Shown here: positions 1 through 7,301 of the stretch, piece by piece
Layout of the letters: each line of letters starts with the position of its first letter
Numbering within the stretch: position 1 is the stretch's first letter
DNA from: Bacillota bacterium
GTDB lineage: Bacteria > Bacillota > Bacilli > Bacillales_B > DSM-18226
DNA length: 13,686 nt
Assembly: GCA_030705665.1 (NCBI GenBank)
Contig: JAUZQA010000036.1
Span: 1-13,686 of the forward strand
Direction of reading: 5' to 3'
Position numbers and translations under genes: made by a program
The notes under the pieces: generated by a model
The model's input: the letters and a program-made list of their open reading frames with translations, nothing else
Databases searched by the model: none
Told to the model about the DNA's origin: nothing

Positions 1-93
1 CAAATGAAGCTTGGAATTGAAAGAGAAGGTCTTTCAGGAAAAATGAGAGGCGTCCATATTGTTGACCTCTTACTTGAAGCAGTAAAAAAATAG
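1..93 (+). CDS. C-terminal 30 residues of an unidentified protein
   Basis: The window opens inside a reading frame that runs to a TAG at 91-93. The visible tail begins QMKLGIEREGLSGKMRG and ends in LLLEAVKK. It is a mixed charged and hydrophobic, soluble-looking end with no transmembrane segment. A strong rho-independent terminator follows 13 bases after the stop, which supports this being a real gene end. I do not recognise the family from 30 residues, and no function is proposed. Confidence 0.6.
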   Translation, partial: QMKLGIEREGLSGKMRGVHIVDLLLEAVKK

Positions 94-106
94 ACCAAGT
101 ATCTCC

Positions 107-135
107 AAGAGCCGAGCTTTCGGCTCTTTTTATTT
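107..135 (+). terminator. Rho-independent terminator of the upstream gene
   Basis: A perfect 9-bp stem (107-115 with 120-128, arms AAGAGCCGA / TCGGCTCTT) closes a GCTT loop. The 3' arm runs into a T-rich tract. It ends transcription of the partial gene and insulates the spore-protein gene downstream. Confidence 0.9.
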
Positions 136-255
136 TCAACTAAACAGCCTATCCAAATACGAAAATTATTACCATTTATAAAAGCTGCAAGAAATAAAAA
201 CAATATTTATACAGAGTAAATAAATCTCTGGATGATGAAAAGGAGTGAATAAAAA

Positions 256-459
256 ATGGCTAGAAGCAGCAATAAATTGTTAGTTCCAGGTATCGAGCAA
301 TACTTGGATCAGGTGAAATATGAAATTGCCCAAGAATTTGGGGTAAACTTAGGTTCAGATACGGTTTCCCGTGCAAACGGTTCTGTTGGCGGAGAAATCA
401 CCAAGCGTCTTGTTCAACAGGCACAAGCCCAATTATCTGGAAAAAATGAACTAACATAA
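256..459 (+). CDS. sspD: Alpha/beta-type small acid-soluble spore protein (SspD-like)
   Basis: This 67-residue protein is a typical alpha/beta SASP. The family coats forespore DNA, shifts it to an A-like form, protects it from UV and damage, and is degraded at germination by the protease GPR. The GPR cleavage region is visible as [10 protein letters not shown] (21-30). The DNA-binding signature follows: [22 protein letters not shown] (about 32-53, quoted from family knowledge and the translation). Start ATG 256 has the strong ribosome site AAAGGAGTG at 239-247, 8 bases upstream. Such genes normally depend on forespore sigma G, but I could not find a convincing sigma G promoter in 136-238. The symbol rests mainly on position: in B. 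subtilis, as I recall, sspD lies next to rsgI-sigI. By sequence alone it could be any major alpha/beta SASP paralogue. Confidence 0.95.
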   Translation: MARSSNKLLVPGIEQYLDQVKYEIAQEFGVNLGSDTVSRANGSVGGEITKRLVQQAQAQLSGKNELT

Positions 460-468
460 CCCATGGAA

Positions 469-495
469 AAAAGTCCGGCTAAATGCCGGACTTTT
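469..495. terminator. Bidirectional terminator shared by the spore protein gene and rsgI
   Basis: An 11-bp perfect stem (469-479 with 485-495, AAAAGTCCGGC / GCCGGACTTTT) closes a TAAAT loop. T-runs follow the stem on both strands: TTTT on plus, six T on minus (467-472). It lies between two converging genes, and its right edge overlaps the rsgI stop codon at 494-496. Confidence 0.88.
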
Positions 496-1477
496 AATTC
501 TTTTTATTATTTTGGTTTTCCTGGAGCTGCTTTTTGGCTTGGCCATAATTGAGCGGTGGACTTGTTTGATTATTACTTGCTGTTTCTTTTTTTGCCTGGT
601 TAGTTTTAGGTGCTTCCTCCGCCTTTTTTAACTGTCCTGGCGGAATTTTATTTTCAATAGGATTGCCCTGGCCCGCATTGGTGTCATTTTGATTAGGAGT
701 AGGAGGATTAACTCCACTCGTCTCCGCTTGATTTACAGCTGGACTTGCAGTGCTATTTTGATCGGCATTCTCACTAACTCCAACCTCTTGACTTTGGACA
801 GGCTGTTGTTGTTTTTTCTTAACTGATTCGATTTTTGAATCTTTGTATTTTCCAGTTGTAATACCTAACTGATGGGCTTTTTCCATTTCTTTTTCTGTTC
901 CGTTTATTTCAGTAACCTTTAAATTTTTTTCTTTCGCTATTTCTTTTATTTGCTTTATTTTTTCCGTTAACTGTTTGTCGATTTGTTCCTCTGGGCTTTC
1001 AGTCCGAACGGTTGAAATAACCATAGAATGATGTTTTTTTAAATATCCCTCTTTTTTCATTTCATTAAGGATAACTCGGGTAAATTCCGTAACATTCTGT
1101 TTTTTCCACTCACCAATGTGAGAGATAATTTTCTTACCATCGAAATTAAAACCCTTTAAGTTAACCACCTGCATATTTTTATTGATCCCTAATTCAATAC
1201 TGGGATTAACATCAATAGACATATATGCATATGCCCTATTACTTTGATAAACAGGAATTAAGCTTCCTATGATAACGAACATTGCGGCTGCCGCTATGGA
1301 AAGTTGCTTAAATCCAAAAAAATGATATGCCACACTTTTTTGAGAAATAGGTTTGAATAAAATCTCTTCCCCTAGTTTATATGGATGATCTTGCTTTCGT
1401 GCTTGTAAAAATTGACCGTCAGGGGTTAGTAATGTTAAACCTGTATCATTTATTTCCATAATAATTCCTTTTTTCAT
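494..1477 (-). CDS. rsgI: Anti-sigma-I factor RsgI
   Basis: RsgI is the membrane anti-sigma factor that holds SigI inactive. This 327-residue protein has the family layout. A cytoplasmic N-terminal anti-sigma domain covers about 1-52 (MKKGIIMEINDTGLTLLTPDG...). One transmembrane helix lies at about 58-76. The conserved extracytoplasmic domain starts at 82 with AYMSIDVNPSIELGIN. In this family the Asn-Pro bond (here N91-P92) is reported as the autoproteolytic cleavage site. From about 220 to the end the protein is low-complexity, rich in Gln, Asn, Pro and Lys, probably a disordered tail reaching into the wall. Clostridial relatives often carry a carbohydrate-binding module there; none is seen here. 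Start ATG 1477 follows the ribosome site AAGGGGGTG and overlaps the sigI stop by 4 bases (ATGA), so translation is probably coupled. Confidence 0.95.
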   Translation of the reverse strand: MKKGIIMEINDTGLTLLTPDGQFLQARKQDHPYKLGEEILFKPISQKSVAYHFFGFKQLSIAAAAMFVIIGSLIPVYQSNRAYAYMSIDVNPSIELGINKNMQVVNLKGFNFDGKKIISHIGEWKKQNVTEFTRVILNEMKKEGYLKKHHSMVISTVRTESPEEQIDKQLTEKIKQIKEIAKEKNLKVTEINGTEKEMEKAHQLGITTGKYKDSKIESVKKKQQQPVQSQEVGVSENADQNSTASPAVNQAETSGVNPPTPNQNDTNAGQGNPIENKIPPGQLKKAEEAPKTNQAKKETASNNQTSPPLNYGQAKKQLQENQNNKKN

Positions 1478-2220
1478 GGTTCAAGCACCCCCTTAATATA
1501 ATCCTTTAAATACATATAATCGTTTAATAAAATTAGGGAAATCGCAATAATATACTTTCGATTTCGTTCAATTGTTTTTCTGCTGACATCTACCATTTCT
1601 TCAAGCTGTTTAATAGGAAGCCTTTTTTTTTCAAGCAAGAGGTTACGAAGATCCGGGTGATCAACAAGAATACTTGCAATTTGAATTGCATTTTTCCTTG
1701 CATCCGTATGCTTTGGTGAGTTTTCAACTAAATCACTAAAGCTTAACTCAAAAGTCCTCAACAGCTCACTAAAATGAACGATTTCATCTCTCCGAATATC
1801 TTCTTCTTTCCTTTTCTTATACTCTTCAAATGAAAGCTCATTCACGATCGCTGTTCCCGGTGACTCATCATCATTAACGATTCCATCAAAATCATAACTT
1901 ATATGCTGACTTTTCGTTTGCTTCCGAATATAGTCAATGACTCTTCGCTTAATTAATACTTCTGCAAAACTTAACAATGACCTGCCACGTTCTGGCATGT
2001 ACTTTTCTATAGCTTCGTTAAAAGCGATAAGACCAATGCTAAATTCATCGTCGGATTCATGTATATACCGTTTGCATACAGAAGACACGGTTTTAGCAAT
2101 AAATGGCTTGTAGGAAGCAATCGTTTCGTTTAATAGAGCCTGATCACCTTGCTGGATTAAAATAACCGTTTCCTCTAATGTCCTTTTTTTCTTTTTTGTC
2201 ATGAACAATAAACTTAGCAT
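1474..2220 (-). CDS. sigI: RNA polymerase sigma factor SigI
   Basis: SigI is an alternative sigma-70 family factor linked in Bacillus to heat and cell-wall stress and to genes such as lytE, mreBH and bcrC. The sigma region 2 block is clear: SSVCKRYIHESDDEFSIGLI through AFNEAIEKYMPERGRSLLSFAEVLIKRRVIDYIRK (about residues 45-100). The C-terminal part has the SigI-type helix-turn-helix around LPIKQLEEMVDVSRKTIERN (about 200-222). Start choice: the frame is open from GTG 2229, but that codon lies inside the ribosome site GAGAGGTGAGA. ATG 2220 has 8 bases of spacing from the AGG and ATG 2223 has 5, so I chose 2220 (248 residues). Starting at 2229 would give 251. It is the first gene of a two-gene operon with rsgI. 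Two candidate SigI-type promoters lie upstream. Confidence 0.93.
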   Translation of the reverse strand: MLSLLFMTKKKKRTLEETVILIQQGDQALLNETIASYKPFIAKTVSSVCKRYIHESDDEFSIGLIAFNEAIEKYMPERGRSLLSFAEVLIKRRVIDYIRKQTKSQHISYDFDGIVNDDESPGTAIVNELSFEEYKKRKEEDIRRDEIVHFSELLRTFELSFSDLVENSPKHTDARKNAIQIASILVDHPDLRNLLLEKKRLPIKQLEEMVDVSRKTIERNRKYIIAISLILLNDYMYLKDYIKGVLEP

Positions 2221-2373
2221 CATTCTCACCTCTCAAAACACAATTATATCATATGGAGGCAACCTAAAAATTTAAGGAGAGATATGAAGCTGAAAAGATA
2301 GCAACAATAAAGGCTATCTTTTCCTGTATATTGTTTAAAACAGCCTAAAATCATTTCACGTTGACGAAAGCTT

Positions 2374-2402
2374 TTCGTAATCGATCCTAATCACTTTGGG
2401 GT
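2374..2402 (-). promoter_or_regulatory. Candidate SigI-type promoter, proximal copy
   Basis: On the minus strand ACCCCAAA (2402-2395) is followed by CGAA (2377-2374). From the first A of the -35 element to the C of the -10 element is 25 bases, as expected for -35 to -10. ACCCCC and CGAA are the reported SigI core elements. It would start transcripts near 2367, giving a leader of about 145 bases before sigI. The fifth C is missing from the -35 run, so the match is imperfect. Confidence 0.4.
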
Positions 2403-2452
2403 ACCTGGGGATTGAAAAATTAATAAGAGCAGCCACAATTTCATTATAGATT

Positions 2453-2481
2453 TACGTTGTTACGATCAACGTTATGGGGGT
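2453..2481 (-). promoter_or_regulatory. Candidate SigI-type promoter, distal copy
   Basis: On the minus strand a perfect ACCCCC (2481-2476) is followed by CGTA (2456-2453). The distance between the two elements is exactly the same 25 bases as in the proximal copy. CGTA rather than CGAA is the -10 core. The -10 also falls in an inverted repeat, ACGTTG-N7-CAACGT (2454-2472), which might be an operator or chance. Confidence 0.45.
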
Positions 2482-2539
2482 GATTATCAAAAATATTTTA
2501 TTAGTAAGACAAAAATGTGACAATCGTTTCACTTATACT

Positions 2540-3028
2540 TCATTTTTTACTTTTGTATAAAAATAAATATTTGATTAAAAAACCGGAAGTTATACCAGGT
2601 ATTAAAAAAAGGATTGGCAAGAAAATAGGGCCAAGGTTCATTTTAAAAATAGTCATTTTGGTTGAATACATAATACCTACTGTTACAAAATAGGCGCTAA
2701 ACACAAAGGGCAAAAAAGATAGTTTTTCGTCTTCTGCTTCTGGCATTGCAAAGCGATATGCATCCCAAATTGCAAACATATAAACACATGGATAAAACAT
2801 GATCCACTGATAATTCAGGACAGAATATGCCCTCTCCATCTCGCCAATAAAACTATACATAATAGCATGATTAAATTGACTCTTTGAATTAATTAAAATC
2901 TCCAAAAATACAAACAAAATCCCTTTAATATATTGTCCGCTTAATAATTGACTGAACCCCGGAAAAGCAATATTCCATAGAACTGCTTCCAATCTACCCA
3001 TCTTTTTCATCATTTTATACTCGCTCAT
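2540..3028 (-). CDS. Uncharacterised small integral membrane protein
   Basis: I do not assign a function. The 162-residue protein is strongly hydrophobic, with probable membrane segments at about 15-47 (possibly two short helices), 73-92, 103-122 and 131-156. Near the N-terminus, AFPGFSQLLSGQYIKGILFVF (21-41) resembles the PGxGQxxxGxxxxG pattern of small TM2-like membrane proteins. The segment around residues 94-102 (AMPEAEDEK) is a charged loop. Start ATG 3028 has no clear ribosome site. ATG codons at 3013 and 3010 are alternatives and are no better served. It sits alone between the prfC terminator and the sigI leader, on the same strand as both. A TATAAA close to the start could be a -10 element, which would leave an almost leaderless transcript. 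Confidence 0.7.
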   Translation of the reverse strand: MSEYKMMKKMGRLEAVLWNIAFPGFSQLLSGQYIKGILFVFLEILINSKSQFNHAIMYSFIGEMERAYSVLNYQWIMFYPCVYMFAIWDAYRFAMPEAEDEKLSFLPFVFSAYFVTVGIMYSTKMTIFKMNLGPIFLPILFLIPGITSGFLIKYLFLYKSKK

Positions 3029-3100
3029 TCGATAAATTTTATAAAGATAGGTTGCCCAGTATTTTACAAAAGTAACGTATTTTTAAGTAAATTTTTTTAT

Positions 3101-3133
3101 AAAAAAAAAGAAACGGTGGGAACACCGTTTCTT
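3101..3133 (-). terminator. Rho-independent terminator of prfC
   Basis: An 11-bp stem (3108-3118 with 3123-3133, plus-strand arms AAGAAACGGTG / CACCGTTTCTT) closes a GGAA loop. It is followed on the minus strand by a run of nine T (3109-3101). The stem overlaps the prfC stop codon at 3132-3134. Confidence 0.92.
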
Positions 3134-4712
3134 AATCTTGCCGATCCATTGGGTTATACAGTTTTACAGTTGGATTTTTTTCCTGGAACCACCTAAGTGC
3201 AAAATCGTTTTCAAATAAGAACACATAATGATCAAACCGATCTTTAACCAAGAGGCTTCGCGAACTTGATAAGTTTTCATCAACCACATCGTTTTCAATC
3301 CATCTGGCCATTTTGGAACCGATACGTTCCATTAATACTTCTGCATTATATTCATTTTTCATCCGATGCTCAAAAACTTCAAATTGTAATTGACCAACGG
3401 CGCCTAATAGATATTCATCTGATCTTACTGTCTTATATAACTGAATGGCACCTTCTTGAACAAGCTGCTGAATTCCTTTATAAAAAGACTTTTGCTTCAT
3501 AACGTTTTTTGCAGAAACACGCACAAAAAGTTCAGGCGTAAATTGTGGAAGTCTTTCAAAATGAAAATCATCCTTGCCCGTTGTAAGTGTATCACCTATT
3601 TGGTATGTTCCCGTGTCGTAAAGGCCAATGATATCCCCACTAACAGCTTCTTCAACCGTATTACGCTCTTCTGCCATAAATGATGTGGATTGTGAAAGCT
3701 TAATCTGTTTCCCTAAGCGAGGAAGATTGACTGTCATTCCACGTTCAAATTTTCCAGAACAGATACGTACAAAAGCAATTCGGTCACGGTGTGCCGGATT
3801 CATATTGGCTTGAATTTTGAACACAAACCCTGAGAAGTTTTCTGAAAGTGGATTAATTTCTCCAATTGACGAATTACGCGGCTTTGGAGGTGGTGCAAAT
3901 TGAAGATACGTTTCTAAAAACGTTTGAACCCCAAAATTCGTTAATGCACTTCCAAAAAATACCGGTGTTAATGTTCCTTCTGCGACTCTTTCTGGCGAAA
4001 ATGTATTTCCTGCTTCATTCAAAAGCAAAACTTCCTCTAAGGTTTGATCATAAAGTCCTGAAGTTTTTAATGGATGGTCGCCTTCAATTTCTCCATTTTC
4101 ATTCAATGGGATAAACCGTTGATCCTCATCCACTCTAAATTGCTCAATACGGTCATAGAAGCGGTCATAAATTCCCAAGAATTCTTTACCCATCCCAATC
4201 GGCCAATTCATTGGATATGATTCGATTCCCAGAACCTCTTCAAGCTCTGCTAATAGCTCCAATGGTGTTTTCCCTTGACGATCAAGTTTATTCATAAAAG
4301 TAAAAATTGGGATTCCACGCATCCGACAAACTTTAAACAACTTTAAGGTTTGTTCCTCAATCCCTTTCGCGGAATCAATAATCATAACAGCGCTGTCAAC
4401 TGCCATTAATGTTCGGTAAGTATCTTCACTGAAGTCCTGGTGCCCTGGGGTATCCAAAATATTTACCTGATACCCGTCATAATCAAATTGCATCACACTG
4501 GAAGTAACAGATATTCCCCGCTGCTTCTCAATCTCCATCCAATCGCTTGTAGCAAATTTTCCTGTCTTTTTTGCTTTAACAGTCCCGGCATCCCGGATAG
4601 CTCCGCCAAATAATAATAATTTTTCTGTTAACGTTGTTTTACCTGCATCCGGGTGAGAAATGATTGCAAAGGTACGGCGTGACAAAACTTCTTCTTTAAA
4701 ATCGTTACTCAT
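3132..4712 (-). CDS. prfC: Peptide chain release factor 3 (RF3), translational GTPase
   Basis: RF3 is the GTPase that recycles RF1/RF2 from the ribosome after peptide release. The 526-residue protein shows all G motifs: G1 SHPDAGKTT (19-27), G2 RGISVTSS (65-72), G3 DTPGHQDF (87-94), G4 NKLD (141-144) and G5 SAL (255-257). Beta-barrel domain II and the RF3-specific C-terminal domain follow, for example [20 protein letters not shown]. Length is normal for the family (about 525-530). The frame is open up to 4748, but ATG 4712 starts the family-typical MSNDFKEEV and has the ribosome site AGAGAGGAAA about 8 bases upstream, so I chose it. It is a single-gene unit with its own terminator. I could not pick a convincing promoter in the 315-base gap upstream. 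Confidence 0.96.
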   Translation of the reverse strand: MSNDFKEEVLSRRTFAIISHPDAGKTTLTEKLLLFGGAIRDAGTVKAKKTGKFATSDWMEIEKQRGISVTSSVMQFDYDGYQVNILDTPGHQDFSEDTYRTLMAVDSAVMIIDSAKGIEEQTLKLFKVCRMRGIPIFTFMNKLDRQGKTPLELLAELEEVLGIESYPMNWPIGMGKEFLGIYDRFYDRIEQFRVDEDQRFIPLNENGEIEGDHPLKTSGLYDQTLEEVLLLNEAGNTFSPERVAEGTLTPVFFGSALTNFGVQTFLETYLQFAPPPKPRNSSIGEINPLSENFSGFVFKIQANMNPAHRDRIAFVRICSGKFERGMTVNLPRLGKQIKLSQSTSFMAEERNTVEEAVSGDIIGLYDTGTYQIGDTLTTGKDDFHFERLPQFTPELFVRVSAKNVMKQKSFYKGIQQLVQEGAIQLYKTVRSDEYLLGAVGQLQFEVFEHRMKNEYNAEVLMERIGSKMARWIENDVVDENLSSSRSLLVKDRFDHYVFLFENDFALRWFQEKNPTVKLYNPMDRQD

Positions 4713-5027
4713 TTCAATTTCCTCTCTTTTTATATAATGAAACTTCAATCAGTAGTTATTTAACTTACTGTTAGTTGAATGTAATCGTAAATTGACACTT
4801 TAAAAATTATTGAATGCTGCTGCGTTTGGACACGCATTAAAATTTTTTGCCCATAATTCCAATCATATATGTGTCTTCACAACTTTGCAATCCTTGATTG
4901 TAGGGTGAATCTATTTTCTTTTCTAAGATCCAGCAAAGAATCCCAGTTAATTTCCAGCCGTTCCCACCATCCAAACCGTAAAATACCTTTTATAATAAAT
5001 GTATACTCTGTTAAGGAGATGACATTA
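4713..5027. other. Divergent intergenic region between prfC and the FtsH-like gene
   Basis: The two genes diverge here and the gap must hold both promoters. On the plus strand TATAAT (4991-4996) and TATACT (5002-5007) are possible -10 elements, but neither has a good -35 at 16-18 bases. A short inverted repeat TGCGT-N6-ACGCA lies in the middle. The plus frame open from 4869 into the downstream gene has no ribosome site and no family similarity, so I treat it as non-coding. Confidence 0.5.
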
Positions 5028-6752
5028 TTGAATAAAAGTAGCAAAAGAGTAGTTTCAAAGTTTATCCCGCTTATTACAGCGTTTATTTTAGTTATTGCCG
5101 CAACTATTTGGGTCATTCAAACAACAAACAAAGAAACAGCGATTCCTTTTTCTGAAATGGAAAAAACAATTCAGACCCAAAACGGAAAGACTGTTTCGTT
5201 GACCGAGGAAGTTGACGGAAGTCTTCATTTAGTTACCGATCATGGAAAATATGTTTCCCATATTCCGCCTAATAGCCAAATGATTAATAATCTGGTTGAA
5301 AAGTACAACATTGATTACACTTACTCGACAAGCAGCCCATACGGAAAGTGGATTATGGGTGGAGTAATCATCCTTATTGCAGCAGCAGCCTTTGCGCTAC
5401 AAAAGACAAAAGGCGGCTTTGGCGTTACAAATTCAATGAAAAACAGCGTTTCAAAGCCGCGCTCCCTTCCTTCTATCCGTTTAGATGATGTTGGCGGTCT
5501 TGGTGAAGAAATGAAAGAAGAGATTTTGCAAACTCTTTCGATACTAAAGGAACCTGAACGCTCACTTAAACTTGGCATTAAACCGCCAAAGGGCATTCTT
5601 TTATATGGGCCTCCAGGCACGGGAAAGACCTTGCTTGCCCAAGCGATTGCACGCGAGCTCAATGCATCCTTCTTTTCAACAAGCGGTTCTGCGTTTAATG
5701 AATTATTTGTTGGTGTAGGTGCAAGCCGTGTTCGCTCGTTATTCCAAAGTGCACGGAAAATGAGTCCAGCTGTTATTTTTATCGACGAAGTTGATGCCCT
5801 CGCCGGAAGAAGGAAAGCACATGGTGGTGAGGAAGCAGAAAAAACGTTAACTGAACTGCTAGTCCAGCTTGATGGCGGGCATGCAAATGACGGAATTCTG
5901 TTCATTTCAGCTACAAATAGGAAAGACATGCTTGATGAAGCTTTTCTTCGCCCAGGAAGAATCGACTTTACGTTCAATGTTCCCTTGCCAGATACAAAAG
6001 GGAGAAGAGAAATAATTGAAATTCATACGAAAGACAAGGTTCTTGCTGCAGATGTTCACTCTTCGTTAGACCAATTAGCGGAAAGCACATCGGGATTTTC
6101 TGGCGCGGATCTTCAATCATTGTTTGAAACAGCGAGCAGATACGCCATCCGTAACGGACAAGATGAAATCAAGAAACATGATCTTGATTATGCACTAGAT
6201 CGAACGATACTTGGAAGTACATCAAGAGCACTTCAAGATAACGAGACAAAACAACGTGTTGCTATTCATGAGGCAGGACATGCGATTGTATCCGCGGTTA
6301 CCAAACCAGGTTCAGTTCGAAAAGCAACGATTATCCCGCGCGGTGAGGCCCTTGGATATGTGGCTCCAATACCAAAGGAACTACATCTCTCAACAACGAG
6401 CGATCTGCTAGATCGAATTGCCATGGTACTTGCTGGGGGTGTGGCTGAAAGGTTATTCCTTGGCGAACACAGCATCGGTGTTAGCGGTGATGTCCAGCAA
6501 GCAAAGACCATCATTGAACAGATGGTTGACACAGGAATGGTTGAAAGTGGCTTTACCTTAACCTTTAATAAGCAAGATAAAGAGAGCAAAATGCAGGAAT
6601 TATTCCAAAAAGGACTTGAAAAAGCTGAAAGCCTAATTAAAACAAACCAAGCCCAGTATACACGCTTAGTCGATGCATTATTAGCTAAAGAAACACTTGA
6701 AGGATCTGAAGTAGAGGAAATTGTCAATGGATCTTCTTTTATAGCAGGATGA
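5028..6752 (+). CDS. FtsH-like membrane AAA+ zinc metalloprotease (short paralogue)
   Basis: FtsH-type proteases form membrane hexamers that extract and degrade membrane and cytosolic proteins. This 574-residue protein has the full order. TM1 is at about 12-30, an extracytoplasmic domain at about 33-106 and TM2 at about 107-124. The AAA domain follows, with Walker A GPPGTGKT (194-201), pore loop LFVG (226-229), Walker B VIFIDEVDAL (249-258) and arginine fingers RPGR (308-311). The protease domain has HEAGH (414-418) and the third zinc ligand D488 in VSGDVQQAK. Residues after the arginine finger are unusual: RIDFTFNV instead of the common RFDRQV. It is shorter than the housekeeping FtsH of Bacillus (about 640), lacking most of the C-terminal tail. 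It also lacks the usual tilS-hpt context, so it is probably an accessory paralogue. Start TTG 5028 has AAGGAG 9 bases upstream; the ATG at 5019 overlaps that site. Confidence 0.9.
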   Translation: MNKSSKRVVSKFIPLITAFILVIAATIWVIQTTNKETAIPFSEMEKTIQTQNGKTVSLTEEVDGSLHLVTDHGKYVSHIPPNSQMINNLVEKYNIDYTYSTSSPYGKWIMGGVIILIAAAAFALQKTKGGFGVTNSMKNSVSKPRSLPSIRLDDVGGLGEEMKEEILQTLSILKEPERSLKLGIKPPKGILLYGPPGTGKTLLAQAIARELNASFFSTSGSAFNELFVGVGASRVRSLFQSARKMSPAVIFIDEVDALAGRRKAHGGEEAEKTLTELLVQLDGGHANDGILFISATNRKDMLDEAFLRPGRIDFTFNVPLPDTKGRREIIEIHTKDKVLAADVHSSLDQLAESTSGFSGADLQSLFETASRYAIRNGQDEIKKHDLDYALDRTILGSTSRALQDNETKQRVAIHEAGHAIVSAVTKPGSVRKATIIPRGEALGYVAPIPKELHLSTTSDLLDRIAMVLAGGVAERLFLGEHSIGVSGDVQQAKTIIEQMVDTGMVESGFTLTFNKQDKESKMQELFQKGLEKAESLIKTNQAQYTRLVDALLAKETLEGSEVEEIVNGSSFIAG

Positions 6753-6753
6753 A

Positions 6754-6786
6754 GTAAAAAAGCGGGGAAATTCCCCGCTTTTTTAC
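6754..6786. terminator. Strong bidirectional terminator after the FtsH-like gene
   Basis: A 14-bp perfect stem (6754-6767 with 6773-6786) with a GC core GCGGGG / CCCCGC closes an AAATT loop. A/T-rich flanks lie on both sides. It starts one base after the TGA of the FtsH-like gene and ends 5 bases before the stop of the converging mini-gene, so it serves both. Confidence 0.93.
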
Positions 6787-6791
6787 TTTAA

Positions 6792-6932
6792 TTAATAGAA
6801 GCAAGCTGCTCCTACAATGATTAACAGGATGAATAATACGACGATTAAAGCAAAGCCGCCACCCCAGCCAACTCCACCATAACCATATCCACAGCATCCG
6901 CCGCCAAATCCTCCAGCACCATATCCGTACAT
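6792..6932 (-). CDS. YjcZ-type sporulation mini-protein (46 aa)
   Basis: The 46-residue product starts with a Gly/Tyr/Cys-rich segment ([20 protein letters not shown]) and ends in a hydrophobic helix ([20 protein letters not shown], 27-46). This is the pattern of the YjcZ/YhcZ-like tiny proteins common in Bacillus, often annotated as sporulation proteins and of unknown mechanism. The ribosome site is excellent: AAGGAGG about 8 bases before ATG 6932. It lies 27 bases downstream of a second gene of the same family, so the two are probably cotranscribed and end at the terminator at 6754-6786. It is too small for many gene finders. The family assignment is by composition and the conserved [16 protein letters not shown] block. 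Confidence 0.85.
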   Translation of the reverse strand: MYGYGAGGFGGGCCGYGYGGVGWGGGFALIVVLFILLIIVGAACFY

Positions 6933-6959
6933 TCAATTTTCCTCCTTAAAAAAAATTTT

Positions 6960-7064
6960 TTAATAGAAGCCTCCGCACCAAGAAGCTCCAATGATAATTA
7001 ACAAGATAAATAAAACTACTAGTAGGGCAAATCCGCCGCCGTATCCAACTGCTGCACCCGACAT
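6960..7064 (-). CDS. YjcZ-type sporulation mini-protein (34 aa), tandem copy
   Basis: The 34-residue product, MSGAAVGYGGGFALLVVLFI followed by LLIIIGASWCGGFY, shares the [19 protein letters not shown] core with its neighbour but lacks the long Gly/Tyr/Cys head. One membrane helix covers about 12-28. Ribosome site GGGAGGT precedes ATG 7064 at suitable spacing. It is the first gene of the pair. The shared core suggests duplication followed by loss or gain of the N-terminal repeat region. A possible SigK-type promoter lies about 70 bases upstream. Confidence 0.87.
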   Translation of the reverse strand: MSGAAVGYGGGFALLVVLFILLIIIGASWCGGFY

Positions 7065-7132
7065 ATTTTATACCTCCCTTTCTTGAATTCTTTATATCCT
7101 ATTCAGTTAGGTACAATTGTGCAATAGGCATT

Positions 7133-7158
7133 TATCATATTTCCTGTTTTTTCGGTGT
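7133..7158 (-). promoter_or_regulatory. Candidate sigma-K-like promoter for the YjcZ pair
   Basis: On the minus strand AATATGATA (7141-7133) matches the sigma K -10 pattern CATANNNTA at all fixed positions but the first. An AC (7158-7157, within CACACC) lies 15 bases upstream; 16-17 is usual. The start would be near 7125, about 60 bases before ATG 7064. This fits late mother-cell expression, but the consensus is short and the match could be chance. Confidence 0.38.
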
Positions 7159-7301
7159 GGACAAATCTAATGAATAATCCTAATATAACACCTTGTTTTT
7201 AGTTACTGCGCCTATCCTTTTCTAAAAAGTGTCCTCGTCCAAATTCCAATCTATTTTAGATTTTATATACTTAAAACATCCGCAGCTTTTTTATTCAAAA
7301 T

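Larger units (their letters stand above)
2230..2539. other. Intergenic region upstream of sigI (no gene)
   Basis: This 310-base gap lies between the minus-strand membrane protein gene and sigI, and I see no coding region. It holds the sigI ribosome site at its left end, a 10-bp hairpin (AAAAGATAGC / GCTATCTTTT, 2293-2302 with 2313-2322), and the two candidate SigI promoters. The hairpin may be a weak terminator of the upstream gene. It may instead be a structure in the sigI leader, since both candidate promoters would transcribe through it. It lacks a T-run beyond the stem on the minus strand. Confidence 0.6.

Noticed and set aside
136..238. Sigma G promoter for the spore protein gene
   Set aside because: Expected from the family, but no pair of -35 and -10 elements with acceptable spacing could be found by eye, so I did not annotate one.
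2362..2368. A second TGACGAA (Spo0A-box match) upstream of sigI
   Set aside because: It is about what chance predicts for this short motif, is not next to a sporulation gene, and lies downstream of the candidate -10 elements.
3266..4114. Plus-strand open frames inside prfC
   Set aside because: Antisense shadows of a clear RF3 gene, with no ribosome sites or recognisable domains.
4713..4748. Longer start for prfC at ATG 4748
   Set aside because: The extra 12 residues cover the ribosome site AGAGAGGAAA of ATG 4712, and RF3 proteins start close to the [13 protein letters not shown] sequence.
4869..5027. Open extension of the FtsH-like frame to an ATG at 4869 (53 extra residues)
   Set aside because: It has no ribosome site and no family similarity, while TTG 5028 has AAGGAG at ideal spacing and begins directly before the first membrane helix.
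5321..6727. Long open frames antisense to the FtsH-like gene (5321-5977 and 6266-6727, minus)
   Set aside because: They lie wholly inside a strongly supported gene, have Ser/Pro/Arg-rich composition typical of shadow frames, and match no family I know.
6739..6936. A 65-residue minus-strand frame overlapping the YjcZ-type gene
   Set aside because: It is another frame of the same DNA, with repeated Trp and Arg from reading Gly/Tyr codons out of phase. The 46-residue YjcZ frame has the strong ribosome site and family pattern.
7098..7128. Inverted repeat CCTATT...AATAGG with an inner ACAATTGT
   Set aside because: Short arms, a long loop and AT-rich context make it no better than background; no T-run or known element.
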